Positions 51,138 to 60,541 of a stretch of DNA of 64,000 bases are shown one piece after another. Numbering within the stretch: the first letter of the stretch is position 1; every line of letters begins with the position of its first letter. The notes beneath the pieces are model-generated. The model worked only from the letters and a program-made list of their open reading frames with translations. It was not told where the DNA came from and searched no databases. Origin of the DNA: Paludibacter sp. UBA6032 (GTDB taxonomy: Bacteria > Bacteroidota > Bacteroidia > Bacteroidales > Paludibacteraceae); contig DIZI01000041.1 of the NCBI GenBank assembly GCA_002427885.1, positions 147,268 to 211,267 of the forward strand. The letters run 5' to 3'. The translations under genes were made by a program, and so were the position numbers.

Positions 51138-51937
51138 TTATTTCATAATTTTTCTATTTTCGGATTCTTGCAGAATTTTCATCTGCTGAATGGCAATCCG
51201 GTTTAATTTGATCAGCCTTTCGGATTGAGAAACTCCCTCATTTATAAATACGGCATTAATATTTTCCATATTTGAAAGACAGATTAATTCATTGATCGAA
51301 GTATAATCCCGGATATTGCCTTTTAAACCGTGATTCCCCTCACGCCATTGTTTTGCCGTCATACCAAATAAAGAGACATTCAATACATCAGCTTCATTGG
51401 CATAAACCATGGAGATTTGCTGTTGAGTCAGTTCCTTTGGAATAAGATTTTGTTGTATGGCATCTGTGTGAATATGGTAGTTTATTTTTGCAAGTTCCCG
51501 TTTAGCTGACCAACCAAATGCCTTTTGTTCATCTTCTTTCAGACGTTGGAATTCATGAATCAAATAAATCTTGAATTCGGGACTTATCCACATTGCAAAC
51601 TCAAATGCAATATCTTTGTGCGCATAAGTTCCACCATAGCGACCAGTTTTGACTTGTAGTCCAATAGCATTCGTTTTAGAAGCAAACTCTTTTACACTAA
51701 TTTTAAAATTATTCAAACCTGCTTTATTTTTAATTGTGGCGAATTCGCCATAATTAAAAATTGGATTATATACCTGCTCCCAAATTCCCAGATACTCAAG
51801 AGTATTCCGATTTCTTAACCATTCGGATACAAAAAAGTCACCATCTTTAGCCTTAATCATATCTGTAATACAAATATAATCTTCATTGTTTATTCGAATG
51901 ACCGTTACTTCCGTGTCTTTTACTGTGATTTTGCCAT
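51138..51937 (-). pseudogene. KilA-N domain DNA-binding protein gene with a frameshift near its start
   Basis: The open part (51138-51860) encodes 240 residues with the KilA-N domain (FFVSEWLRNRNTLEYLGIWE, FEFAMWISPEFKIYLIHEFQRLK), otherwise typical of phage-type regulators. The family start is missing: the open frame begins at MIKAKDGDFF, which normally follows a 30-residue segment. That segment is present upstream, out of frame. ATG at 51935-51937 begins M-A-K, then after a run of four A (plus-strand T-run 51929-51932) the frame must shift by one to read ITVKDTEVTVIRINNEDYICITDMI. One extra A would restore a normal protein. A promoter (TAACTTTG with TTTG) sits in front of that ATG. Internal restart at 51860 is possible. 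Confidence 0.72.
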
Positions 51938-51976
51938 AGTATCTGAAGTCCTGAAACCTGAATCACTTTAAGATTC

Positions 51977-52005
51977 CAAAGTTACACATTTCCATTTGAA
52001 ACAAA
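51977..52005 (-). promoter_or_regulatory. Promoter of the KilA-N gene
   Basis: TAACTTTG (51977-51984) and TTTG (52002-52005) on the minus strand with 17 bases between. It supports the ATG at 51937 as native start. Confidence 0.6.
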
Positions 52006-52042
52006 AATAAATCATTGAATTATTTCGATTAAAAGGTATGAA

Positions 52043-52073
52043 TTGTATCGTCCTTTTTAATTCCGTATCTTTG
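52043..52073 (+). promoter_or_regulatory. Promoter of the ABC-F gene
   Basis: TTG at 52043-52045, 20 bases, TATCTTTG at 52066-52073, followed by GCAG. Confidence 0.72.
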
Positions 52074-52117
52074 CAGTCTCAAATTACAACTACCGATTAC
52101 AAACTCCCTATTAAATT

Positions 52118-54013
52118 ATGATCAGTTACCTGCAAGTAGAGAATCTCACCAAATCTTTTGGCGACAATCTGCTTTTCGAAAATATATCTTTCGGCATATC
52201 CGACAATCAACGCATGGCGCTGATTGCAAAAAACGGTACCGGGAAAACCACTTTATTGAATATCATTGCCGGACTGGAAGATTATCAGGGCGGTTCTATC
52301 TCGTTCCGCCGCGATTTACGGGTGGGATATTTAAACCAGGATCCTGATTTTCCAAAAGAATTATCGGTGCTTGATGCCTGCCTTCAAACGGATAATGAAG
52401 CCGTAAGAACGATTGCCGCTTACGAGCATTGCATGATGTCGCAAAATCATGATGGGTTGGACGAAATTCTGAGCCAAATGGATCTGCACAAGGCATGGGA
52501 TTACGAAACCCGCATCAAACAGATCCTTGGAAAATTAAAAATCACCAACTATGAACAATTAATCAGTGAACTCTCCGGTGGACAGTTGAAACGGGTGGCG
52601 TTGGCAAATGTACTTATTGCCGAACCCGATTTATTGATACTCGATGAGCCAACCAATCACCTCGACCTGGAAATGATTGAATGGCTGGAAGATTTTTTGA
52701 AACGCTCCAACATGGCTTTACTTATGGTGACACACGACCGTTATTTTCTGGACCGGGTATGTACTAACATTCTGGAAATTGATCATCAGGCCATGTTCCA
52801 ATACAACGGTAATTACAGTTATTACCTTGAAAAACGTCAGGAGCGAATTGAAAACTGGAATTCCGAGAGTGAACGAACGGTCAATTTATACAAGAAGGAA
52901 CTGGAATGGATGCGCCGACAACCGCAGGCACGTGCACACAAAGCCAAATCGCGTCAGGAAAGTTTTTACGAGATTGAAGAACGCGCCAAACAACGCCGTA
53001 ACAATGACAAAGTGCAACTGGATGTAAAAGCCAGTTACCTGGGTTCAAAAATTTTCGAAGCAAAATATATTTGTAAAGCCTACGGAGATGTGAAAATTAT
53101 TGATAATTTCTATTATAACTTTGCCCGCTACGAAAAAATGGGAATAGTCGGGAAAAACGGAACAGGCAAAACAACTTTTCTGAAAATGTTACTGGGCGAA
53201 GTAAAACCCGATAGTGGGAGTTTTGATGTGGGCGAAACAGTTGTTTTCGGCTACTATAGTCAGGATGGCCTGGCATTTGATGAACAAATGAAAGTGATTG
53301 ATGTAGTTCAGGATATAGCCGAAGTGGTGGATTTAGGCAATGGAAAAAAAATGACGGCTTCGCAGTTTCTGCAATATTTCCTGTTCACTCCCGAAACACA
53401 ATACAACTACGTGTATAAGCTCAGTGGTGGAGAGAAACGCCGCTTGCATCTTTGTACGGTTTTAATGCGCAATCCTAACTTTCTGGTACTTGATGAGCCG
53501 ACCAACGATCTGGATATTGTGACGTTGAATATTCTGGAAGAATACCTTCAATCCTTTAAAGGTTGCGTAATTGTTGTAAGTCACGACCGCTATTTTATGG
53601 ATAAAGTGGTGGATCATCTGATGGTTTTCAAAGGCAATGCCGAACTGAAAGATTTTCCGGGCAATTACACCGATTACCGAGAATGGAATGAATTGCTGGA
53701 AGAACAGGAACGGGATGAGAAAAAGAAGAGTAAAGAACCAAGAACCAAGAGCCTAGAATCAAAGAATCAGATCACAAATACAAAACCACAAGATATAGAA
53801 CGAAAAAAACTAACTTTTAAGGAAAAACAGGAATTTGAAGCATTGGAAAAAAAAATTGCCGGACTGGAAACTGAAAAAGCAGAAATTGAAACTCAATTAT
53901 CTTCAGGTAATTTGAACAGCGATGAAATTATTGCTGCCTCGCAACGTCATGCTGAAGTCAATGATTTGATTGACAAAAAAACCATGCGTTGGCTGGAGTT
54001 GAGTGAGATTTAA
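52118..54013 (+). CDS. ABC-F family ATPase (Uup/EttA type)
   Basis: A 631-residue soluble twin-ATPase that acts on ribosomes. First domain: Walker A AKNGTGKTT (37-45), LSGGQ (152-156), LILDEPTNHLD (173-183). The inter-domain linker is rich in Arg/Lys (WMRRQPQARAHKAKSRQ). Second domain: GKNGTGKTT (345-353), LSGGE (435-439), LVLDEPTNDLD. A C-terminal coiled coil at about 565-625 fits Uup-like proteins. Residues about 539-553 (KEPRTKSLESKNQI) are encoded by a copy of the AGAACCAAG junction repeat, probably an in-frame insertion between the second ATPase and the coiled coil. Confidence 0.93.
   Translation: MISYLQVENLTKSFGDNLLFENISFGISDNQRMALIAKNGTGKTTLLNIIAGLEDYQGGSISFRRDLRVGYLNQDPDFPKELSVLDACLQTDNEAVRTIAAYEHCMMSQNHDGLDEILSQMDLHKAWDYETRIKQILGKLKITNYEQLISELSGGQLKRVALANVLIAEPDLLILDEPTNHLDLEMIEWLEDFLKRSNMALLMVTHDRYFLDRVCTNILEIDHQAMFQYNGNYSYYLEKRQERIENWNSESERTVNLYKKELEWMRRQPQARAHKAKSRQESFYEIEERAKQRRNNDKVQLDVKASYLGSKIFEAKYICKAYGDVKIIDNFYYNFARYEKMGIVGKNGTGKTTFLKMLLGEVKPDSGSFDVGETVVFGYYSQDGLAFDEQMKVIDVVQDIAEVVDLGNGKKMTASQFLQYFLFTPETQYNYVYKLSGGEKRRLHLCTVLMRNPNFLVLDEPTNDLDIVTLNILEEYLQSFKGCVIVVSHDRYFMDKVVDHLMVFKGNAELKDFPGNYTDYREWNELLEEQERDEKKKSKEPRTKSLESKNQITNTKPQDIERKKLTFKEKQEFEALEKKIAGLETEKAEIETQLSSGNLNSDEIIAASQRHAEVNDLIDKKTMRWLELSEI
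53734..53768. repeat. AGAACCAAG repeat inside the ABC-F coding sequence
   Basis: AGAACCAAGAACCAAGA followed by GCCTAGAATCAAAGAATC; the reverse complement of the TTGGTTCTTGGTTCT repeats at 1-33 and 886-911. It encodes the disordered linker before the coiled coil and keeps the frame. Confidence 0.65.
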
Positions 54014-54046
54014 AAATTTTCTTATCAATTCGTAACTCCAAAAAAC

Positions 54047-54072
54047 AGAGGCTGCCAAATCAGGCAGCCTCT
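54047..54072. terminator. Bidirectional terminator, ABC-F / pectate lyase
   Basis: AGAGGCTGCC pairs with GGCAGCCTCT around AAATCA. Confidence 0.9.
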
Positions 54073-54119
54073 TGTTATGATAGATATTGTGAAAAAAATC
54101 TCATTTTTCTTTTAAAAAA

Positions 54120-56666
54120 TTATTTCTTGATTATCAGTTCGTTGTTTACACCCTGATTTGAATATACTTTTACCAGATAACTTCCGCTACTCAAGTTAGT
54201 CATATCTATTGTTTGGATATTTGCCTCCACTCGTTTTACCAAAACACCTGCCAAACTATAAACTTCAAGCTTTTGCACTCCATCATTTGAAGAAATGGAT
54301 AAGCTGTTTACTACAGGATTCGGATACAGTAGTAGTTTTGATGCTTTAGTATTTTCAACTCCCGAAGTATTGTACACAACGCTCATGTAAAAGAGGTAGT
54401 TTGTACCAATTTTCTTAATCGTATGAGAACCTGACGCAATTGAAACTGTGACAATCCCTGATGCTGGTGTATACGATGTACCATCTACTGAAACAGCTCC
54501 TGTATAAGTACTACCAAATACAAGTGTCAATAAGCTTGGGGCAGTTGTTGTAAATGCTATATTAGTACTTGACTCCATTTTTAAACACTGGGTTAAGGTC
54601 AACCCGGCATAGCTGGCACTTCCATAACTTGTTGAAAGGTTTCCAGTAATAGTGAAGAAGGTACTTGTTTTGCCCGATGCAGTAAAGTCCTGTACGATGT
54701 CTCCCGGAGTAGTACTTCCCCCAATTGTGATTGTTCCCGATAATGTTACCGGTGCACCTGCACTACCACTGGAAGTAACTGAGAATGAAATATTAGCCGT
54801 TGGAGTTCCCGAGATAGTGATTGTTTTGGCAGTAGCATCTTTTACAAAGCTTATTCCTGATGCAGGCAATCCTGTTACACTTGCATCGGTTGCATCGCCA
54901 CCCCAGGTGAAAATCATGGGTACAATCGCAGAATCAGCTGCTACGGTTTGATTGTTGTCTGTATTTGTTGTAAGTGTCTGACTGCTTACAACAACAGCCA
55001 ATTCGCCCTGTACAGCAACTAATGAGCCTGTATAATTGGTAAGGGTCGTTTTTATCGTTGTGTTCACCAAATAGGCAGCATCATCAACTGCATTATTAAA
55101 TGTAAATTTCAAATCACCACCATTTACCCGACCGGCATATTGTTTAGCTTTATCCCTGGCAACGGATGGTTCATCAATTACAATATTCTTAATATATAAA
55201 GCAGCATCTGTATCAAAGTTGTTGTATATATTACTACCTGCAAATGATTTCACTGTGGATGGAACCTGAGTACTACGTGTCGAAACTACATAAGCATCGA
55301 AATCAACAATTGTGTTCGTATATTTACCACTTGCATCGGCGTAAGGGACGAAACGCATATCATTGTAACCGGTAGCTGCAGTACCATCATTCGCATCGAA
55401 AATATTGTTATACGCTTTAATAATTCCACCATCTTCACCGGAGAAAGTTCCGTTAGCTACTCCGCTTGAAACGTCAGTTCCTTGCAAAGAAATCATCATA
55501 GGGTGTTTACAATCACGGAAGTAATTTCCTTCAACAAATACAGAAGAACCCATTGTAGACCCTACACCGTATTTGGCATTTCCATCATAATAGTTATTGA
55601 AAACATGTGCTGAATAAAAACGTACACGCGGATGACGGGAATCAGAGTGGTCGAACCAGTTATGATGATAAGTAATATACAAACCGCTTGTAGTTCCTTC
55701 GCTCAAACCCAACAAACTGGCTTTTCCGTTATCCCAAAAGTGATTATACGAAAATGTAATATAGGTTGAACCTTTATTATCCAAAGCACCATCTCCTTTT
55801 ACCTGATCGGCGTCACTACCTGCATCGCCATAGAACATGTCACAGTTATGGAGCCAGATATGATTATTATCCTGTTGTAATCCAAAATCATCGCCGGCGG
55901 TACTGTTGCAGTTCATAGATCCAAGATTACGCACTTCGATGTTGGTTGCGCCTTTAATACGAATACCCATACCATTAATAACAGCATCGGAACCAACACC
56001 TTCGATTGTAAGATAACTCAATGGATTTTGTGCATTTTCGATCGTAATATCTCCGCCTTCCATAACAGTCATGTCAGTTATATTTCCAATTAAACGGATG
56101 ATAAACGGACGTGTATCTTTCCCCTTTTTAATACCATACAGAATATTTTGCAGACCGATACAAGGATTTGCACTGGCACCCGTAATAGTCGCTGAAATAG
56201 TATTTTTAGTATTTTGGGTAATGTATAGAACTACAGCACCATCTTTGGGTGTACCATCGGCTTTATAAGCACCCGGAACACGTCCGCCGTCAAAAGCAAA
56301 ACCGGTACGATCCTGAGCTAATACTGTAAGATCCCCGGTAGAAGTTGCCGTTCCTTCTACTCCCGCGATAACGGGAGCTACTTTGATAGTGTAAGTACCG
56401 GCAGCAAGACCCAATACATCGGCACGGAAATAAGTGCCATAACTGCGGATAAGTTGCGTGTCAATTTTTTTGTCGGTAGTGCTCATGCCGCTGTAATATA
56501 CATTGTAACTTGTGGCATTTGTAACAGGCGCCCATTTTACATAAGCAGATTCCAACCATCCGGCGGATTCATTTATAACAACCGACTGTGCATCTACTTG
56601 TGCCGAAGCCAACAGGACAATCAGAAAGAAGAGTAATCTTTTAATCATTTTGTTTGTGTTTTTCAT
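54120..56666 (-). CDS. Secreted pectate lyase (family PL1) with T9SS sorting domain
   Basis: An 848-residue exported enzyme. Signal peptide (LLFFLIVLLASAQVDA), a fibronectin-III-like domain (about 30-115), and a right-handed beta-helix pectate-lyase domain (about 125-480). The helix includes ASPNPCIGLQ-type entry, NHIWLHNCDMFYG, DQVKGDGALDNKGSTYITFSYN (calcium-binding acids), and the catalytic-arginine motif DSRHPRVRF. Beta-rich and Ig-like segments follow. The end LLLYPNPVVNSLSISSNDGV...MTNLSSGSYLVKVYSNQ is a T9SS type-A sorting domain. It should cleave polygalacturonate by beta-elimination at the cell surface. Candidate -7 TAATTTTG is at 56706-56713 (minus). Confidence 0.9.
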   Translation of the reverse strand: MKNTNKMIKRLLFFLIVLLASAQVDAQSVVINESAGWLESAYVKWAPVTNATSYNVYYSGMSTTDKKIDTQLIRSYGTYFRADVLGLAAGTYTIKVAPVIAGVEGTATSTGDLTVLAQDRTGFAFDGGRVPGAYKADGTPKDGAVVLYITQNTKNTISATITGASANPCIGLQNILYGIKKGKDTRPFIIRLIGNITDMTVMEGGDITIENAQNPLSYLTIEGVGSDAVINGMGIRIKGATNIEVRNLGSMNCNSTAGDDFGLQQDNNHIWLHNCDMFYGDAGSDADQVKGDGALDNKGSTYITFSYNHFWDNGKASLLGLSEGTTSGLYITYHHNWFDHSDSRHPRVRFYSAHVFNNYYDGNAKYGVGSTMGSSVFVEGNYFRDCKHPMMISLQGTDVSSGVANGTFSGEDGGIIKAYNNIFDANDGTAATGYNDMRFVPYADASGKYTNTIVDFDAYVVSTRSTQVPSTVKSFAGSNIYNNFDTDAALYIKNIVIDEPSVARDKAKQYAGRVNGGDLKFTFNNAVDDAAYLVNTTIKTTLTNYTGSLVAVQGELAVVVSSQTLTTNTDNNQTVAADSAIVPMIFTWGGDATDASVTGLPASGISFVKDATAKTITISGTPTANISFSVTSSGSAGAPVTLSGTITIGGSTTPGDIVQDFTASGKTSTFFTITGNLSTSYGSASYAGLTLTQCLKMESSTNIAFTTTAPSLLTLVFGSTYTGAVSVDGTSYTPASGIVTVSIASGSHTIKKIGTNYLFYMSVVYNTSGVENTKASKLLLYPNPVVNSLSISSNDGVQKLEVYSLAGVLVKRVEANIQTIDMTNLSSGSYLVKVYSNQGVNNELIIKK

Positions 56667-56899
56667 GGAATATTAGACTAAGCTGTTACACTAATTTATA
56701 TGATGCAAAATTACTATATAGTTTCAATGCTAAGGTAGATAATTTGTTTTATAATGTGGAACTTTTGGCGGATTGTTTTTTATAACACTTTTAAATTACA
56801 CCAATACTCCTTGTTTAAAAACGCAAAACAAATCGTCGGGACATTTGTTTACAGAGTACAGTTTTCGACATTGGCTTTCTATTATTAAACAAACGAGAT

Positions 56900-57943
56900 A
56901 TGTACAGATTAGGTATTTTAGGATTGGGCGAAGGGCGCAGCACCATGTCGGTAGCCCTGCAGAGCGATAAATGGATATTGCATAAAATATGTGACCGGAA
57001 TGAAGCCTTGTGTAAACAGCGGGCTAAAGAATTTGATTTTCACAACTACTGCACGGATTATCAGGAGCTGTTTAACGATCCGGAAATTGACGTTATTGGC
57101 ATTTATACTCCCGACCGGTTTCATGCCGAACATATCAAATTGGCCCTGCAGGCCGGAAAGCATGTGGTTTGCACCAAGCCACTGATGGTCGACCTATCGA
57201 AAGCACATGAATTGGTGGAGCTCTGCGAAAAGTCGGGGAAAAGAGTTTTTGTAGGGCAAAGTAGCCGTTTTTTCGAACCCATGAAACGTCAGCGTGCCGA
57301 TTACCTGGCAGGAGAAATTGGGAAACTGGTCACCGTGGAAGCGTATTACCATGCCGACCACCGCTGGTTTCTGGGAAAAGGCTGGTCACTCGAAAAATCG
57401 TTTAAATGGTTGTATGGCGGCCTGAGTCATCCCATTGACCTGGTGCGTTGGTATATGCCCGACATTGTTGAAGTGATGGGTTACGGCATGTTAAGTCAGA
57501 ACGGACGTGCCGGCGGATTGCAAAACGAAGATACCATGCATTTTATTTTCAAAGCCGCCGACGGTCGCATTGCCCGGGTAAGCGGCGTGTATTCAGGACC
57601 GGTACAACCCACCCTGCGCGACAGCGAGATGAGTTGCATCCTGCGCGGAACCGAAGGCTGCAGTCAGGGCGATTATATGGATTTACGATATGCCATCACC
57701 ACCAAAACAGGGGAAGAAAAACTGATTACTTTCGATCATAAGTTGAAACATTATTTCCGGTTCGAAGGCAAATCGCACCATGCGGGCGAATACCAAAACT
57801 ACCTGGAATATTTTTCCGATTGCCTCGATTCCGGCGAAACCGCTTTCCCCGACCTGTACGAAGGCATCAAGACCGTTGCCGTGATGCAGGCCATGGATAA
57901 ATCCTTATGGACAGGCATGCCGGTACAAGTGGAGAGTTGGTAA
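56900..57943 (+). CDS. Gfo/Idh/MocA-family oxidoreductase
   Basis: A 347-residue NAD(P)-dependent sugar or sugar-acid oxidoreductase. N-terminal Rossmann fold with GILGLGEGRS (5-14) and IYTPDRFHAEHIKLAL, and the family Lys motif as CTKPL (usually EKP). The C-terminal alpha/beta domain carries the substrate site. The gene is richer in G+C than its neighbours: two 60-base lines I counted gave 50% and 63%. It is divergent from the pectate lyase gene and convergent with the zincin gene. A link to pectin-derived sugar catabolism is suggested by context only. Confidence 0.87.
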   Translation: MYRLGILGLGEGRSTMSVALQSDKWILHKICDRNEALCKQRAKEFDFHNYCTDYQELFNDPEIDVIGIYTPDRFHAEHIKLALQAGKHVVCTKPLMVDLSKAHELVELCEKSGKRVFVGQSSRFFEPMKRQRADYLAGEIGKLVTVEAYYHADHRWFLGKGWSLEKSFKWLYGGLSHPIDLVRWYMPDIVEVMGYGMLSQNGRAGGLQNEDTMHFIFKAADGRIARVSGVYSGPVQPTLRDSEMSCILRGTEGCSQGDYMDLRYAITTKTGEEKLITFDHKLKHYFRFEGKSHHAGEYQNYLEYFSDCLDSGETAFPDLYEGIKTVAVMQAMDKSLWTGMPVQVESW

Positions 57944-57967
57944 TCAACGGCAAATCTATATATAACT

Positions 57968-58005
57968 ATCCGGGACTTCACTCAAAAAAAGTTGAAGCCC
58001 CGGAT
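57968..58005. terminator. Terminator between the Gfo/Idh gene and the zincin gene
   Basis: ATCCGGGACTTCA pairs with TGAAGCCCCGGAT with one mismatch; a T-rich stretch follows on the plus strand. Confidence 0.82.
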
Positions 58006-58066
58006 CGTTATTTTATCTCTACCAAAATAAATCATCTGACAACTGGAGATGATCGGGCAGACAATG

Positions 58067-60133
58067 CTATTTATTTGCTTTAATTATTTTTTCAGTCTTA
58101 CTACCAACTGTAACCAGATAGATTCCGGGAGCAAGATTTCCCAAACAGACCGCATTTGTATTTGAACCGGTTTTCACAATCACACCAGACAAATTCCTTA
58201 CGATTACTTTATCGCAGAAGACATTCAGGTTCAGATAGTCGGTTACTATTGTATTTTTCACAAGGGCAGACAGTTTGTCGGACTCAATATTTTGAATAGC
58301 AGTCGGGGTGGCAATGCTGATATTAAATACAAATGTTGCTTTTACCGGAGAACCGGTTGCAGGCGTATAAACCAGTGCCTGACGAATGGTGATTTTATCT
58401 CCATTTTTGCATAAATTCGGATATTGACCGATATTGAAGGTCAGACTGCTCTGTTTAAATTCAGAAAACACATAGCTGCTATTGCCCCAATTGGTGGTGT
58501 AACCTGTTTTGCCAAACCAATGTCCCGGGGCATTGGCTGTGGATGTATAGTTGAGACCGCCATTGGGATTGACAGCACAGTATTTCACTGTCGACCCGAA
58601 AGCCGCTTTTATATCCGGCAATTGCATACAAAAAGCCTTGCAAACACCTTCCCAGTTTGGTTGAATTGCAGTGCTGGGATAAGGATTGGTATTGACGGTA
58701 ACAGGTGCAAGCGTCAGATCCTGAGTCAAAGTTACGTTTGCAGGCACATTGTCGGGTGAAAATTTATAAATTCCGTAGAGGTTTGTATTTTCAAACTTTA
58801 CCTGCCAGGGCCATTGTTCATCATTGGCATCGTTATCATCCCATGCATGATGCCAATGCAATGCCGGTGCACCGGTAACTACCAACCACAGTCTCGAACA
58901 TTGATCGGGACAATCGAAAGTGAGCGAGTCCACGGGGTTTGCATAAGATGCTGACCGCATAGGACTGTAAAAGCGTTTTCCATCTTGTGTCAGGGCAACA
59001 ACGCCATATCTCCAACCGGCATAGCCCTTATAAAGGGAACGAAATCCACTTGCCCCTGCCTTGCCTTCAAAGTGAATTTTAATGGGCGTACCCTGATCGG
59101 GAACATTGAGCCTGACAGTATTGTAACCATAGTTTTCAATGCATTTGGTTGAATCGATCATCCAGTAATTACTATCCGCCGTAAGCTTCATTGGACTTGA
59201 TTCACGGGCATCGATATAGCCTTTACCCCGTTCGCGGAGGGCCGGAATATCCCAGGTGACAAAACGGGAAGCACAATCGTAAATTTCATCGTTGAATTGT
59301 GACTGTGAGACCTGTGCTATTCGTTTGTAGGCATCGACAGGATCTTCAGGAGATTTAGAATCACGCCACAAACGACCGATAAAATCCATCCCATGGAGAT
59401 AAGTCCAGTAGTCCTGAATAAAATAATTAGCATACCTCGGAGTTTCATGAAGGATGTTTTTATGAGCTGTGCCAAGATAATTGGGAAATTGATAATTTGA
59501 AAACTGTTCATCAGGCAAAGCTTTGAATGCCTGCCATTGGGCACATTGCTCCCACCAGCAGTTTCCACCCGAACCATTTACGCCAAATCCATACATCCAA
59601 CCGCCTGAGAAACCATCACAATGCACCTGGTATTGAAAGCAGTGCCCTACTTCATGCGCCACAGTCACCCCAAGAGCCTGTGCTCCGTTAGCACTCAGAT
59701 TTAGTAAACCGATCATATTGTCGACACCGGAGCCACTGGCCTGCCAGGTAGTTGAGTAAAACAGGAGGATAACCATTTTATATGTATCGGTTTTTGAATT
59801 TCCGGCTGAGATGAATTTCAGAGAATCCCTGTACATCCTGAAACCGGATTCGGCAATATTCAACAATGCATCCACATCCACTCTGTAGTTGCTGTCCGTG
59901 GTAGTTTTAGGATTGGCTCCGTAACCGGCTTCCCAAAACACAATAAAATCTTCCGACTGAACACTACGATTGTAGCACCATTGACTGGCAGTATTGTTCA
60001 AATCCATATTCCCAAAAGAAGTAGGTACATAAATTGATTTCGTATCAGTGACATTTACAGCCTGAATATAAATTGCCTGAGCCAAAAATAAAAAGGGTAT
60101 AAGCCGTTTTGGGAAAATTTTCATTTCTTTCAA
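58067..60133 (-). CDS. T9SS-secreted zinc metalloprotease-like protein (DUF6055-type)
   Basis: A 688-residue exported protein. Signal peptide at about 8-25. Residues 160-164 are HEVGH (HExxH zincin motif, His160, Glu161, His164), with a candidate third ligand Glu195 in CWWEQCAQW, a gluzincin-like arrangement. The N-terminal half resembles DUF6055 proteins. A middle beta domain (WEGVCKAFCMQLPDIKAAFG to ITIRQALVYTP) resembles DUF4859-like domains. The C-terminus VRNLSGVIVKTGS...GNLAPGIYLVTVGSKTEKIIKANK is a T9SS type-A sorting domain. Proteolytic activity is inferred. Candidate -7 TACATTTG is at 60146-60153 (minus). Confidence 0.75.
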   Translation of the reverse strand: MKEMKIFPKRLIPFLFLAQAIYIQAVNVTDTKSIYVPTSFGNMDLNNTASQWCYNRSVQSEDFIVFWEAGYGANPKTTTDSNYRVDVDALLNIAESGFRMYRDSLKFISAGNSKTDTYKMVILLFYSTTWQASGSGVDNMIGLLNLSANGAQALGVTVAHEVGHCFQYQVHCDGFSGGWMYGFGVNGSGGNCWWEQCAQWQAFKALPDEQFSNYQFPNYLGTAHKNILHETPRYANYFIQDYWTYLHGMDFIGRLWRDSKSPEDPVDAYKRIAQVSQSQFNDEIYDCASRFVTWDIPALRERGKGYIDARESSPMKLTADSNYWMIDSTKCIENYGYNTVRLNVPDQGTPIKIHFEGKAGASGFRSLYKGYAGWRYGVVALTQDGKRFYSPMRSASYANPVDSLTFDCPDQCSRLWLVVTGAPALHWHHAWDDNDANDEQWPWQVKFENTNLYGIYKFSPDNVPANVTLTQDLTLAPVTVNTNPYPSTAIQPNWEGVCKAFCMQLPDIKAAFGSTVKYCAVNPNGGLNYTSTANAPGHWFGKTGYTTNWGNSSYVFSEFKQSSLTFNIGQYPNLCKNGDKITIRQALVYTPATGSPVKATFVFNISIATPTAIQNIESDKLSALVKNTIVTDYLNLNVFCDKVIVRNLSGVIVKTGSNTNAVCLGNLAPGIYLVTVGSKTEKIIKANK

Positions 60134-60444
60134 ATTTTAAAACTACAAATGTAGTATTTTTTCAGCATATGCCTGAATGAAGATTTGCGTTTTTATTAAA
60201 CTTATGTTCTCTGGTAAAACAATTGGAAATGTTATGTGTTTGTTTATTGCAATTGTATCGATGCAATTAAACCTGAATCAGTTTTTGCTTTTAAATAATT
60301 TTTTTGTCTGTCACTTCACTTAAAAAATCTTGTAGAGAAGAAGTGGTAAATTTCATAGCAACAACCAATTTAAGTATATTATTTCGTCAATTATGCAAAA
60401 AAGACTTCATTTCAGGGAGAAATCCGTATTTTTCTACCATAAAC

Positions 60445-60463
60445 AGGGTATTAAAAATACCCT
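60445..60463. promoter_or_regulatory. Palindromic candidate operator upstream of cysK
   Basis: AGGGTATT-AAA-AATACCCT, perfect arms of eight bases with a three-base centre. It ends 10 bases before the -33 TTG (60474-60476), a typical place for a repressor or activator site for cysteine synthesis. Confidence 0.6.
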
Positions 60464-60473
60464 ATGATTGCGA

Positions 60474-60504
60474 TTGTGGAGATGTGAAAACCACGGTATT
60501 TTTG
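60474..60504 (+). promoter_or_regulatory. Promoter of cysK
   Basis: TTG at 60474-60476, 20 bases, TATTTTTG at 60497-60504: full consensus. Leader of about 30 bases. Confidence 0.75.
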
Positions 60505-60541
60505 CATTAGAAAAATAACAAACCCATTAAACTTTACAGTC

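Larger units (their letters stand above)
60134..60541. other. Intergenic region between the zincin gene and cysK
   Basis: A 408-base divergent gap with promoters for both genes. It contains a 19-base palindrome (60445-60463) right before the cysK promoter. The frames that cross it have no convincing protein features. Confidence 0.6.

Noticed and set aside
60304..60510. Small 68-codon frame upstream of cysK
   Set aside because: It overlaps the palindrome and promoter and has no recognisable features.
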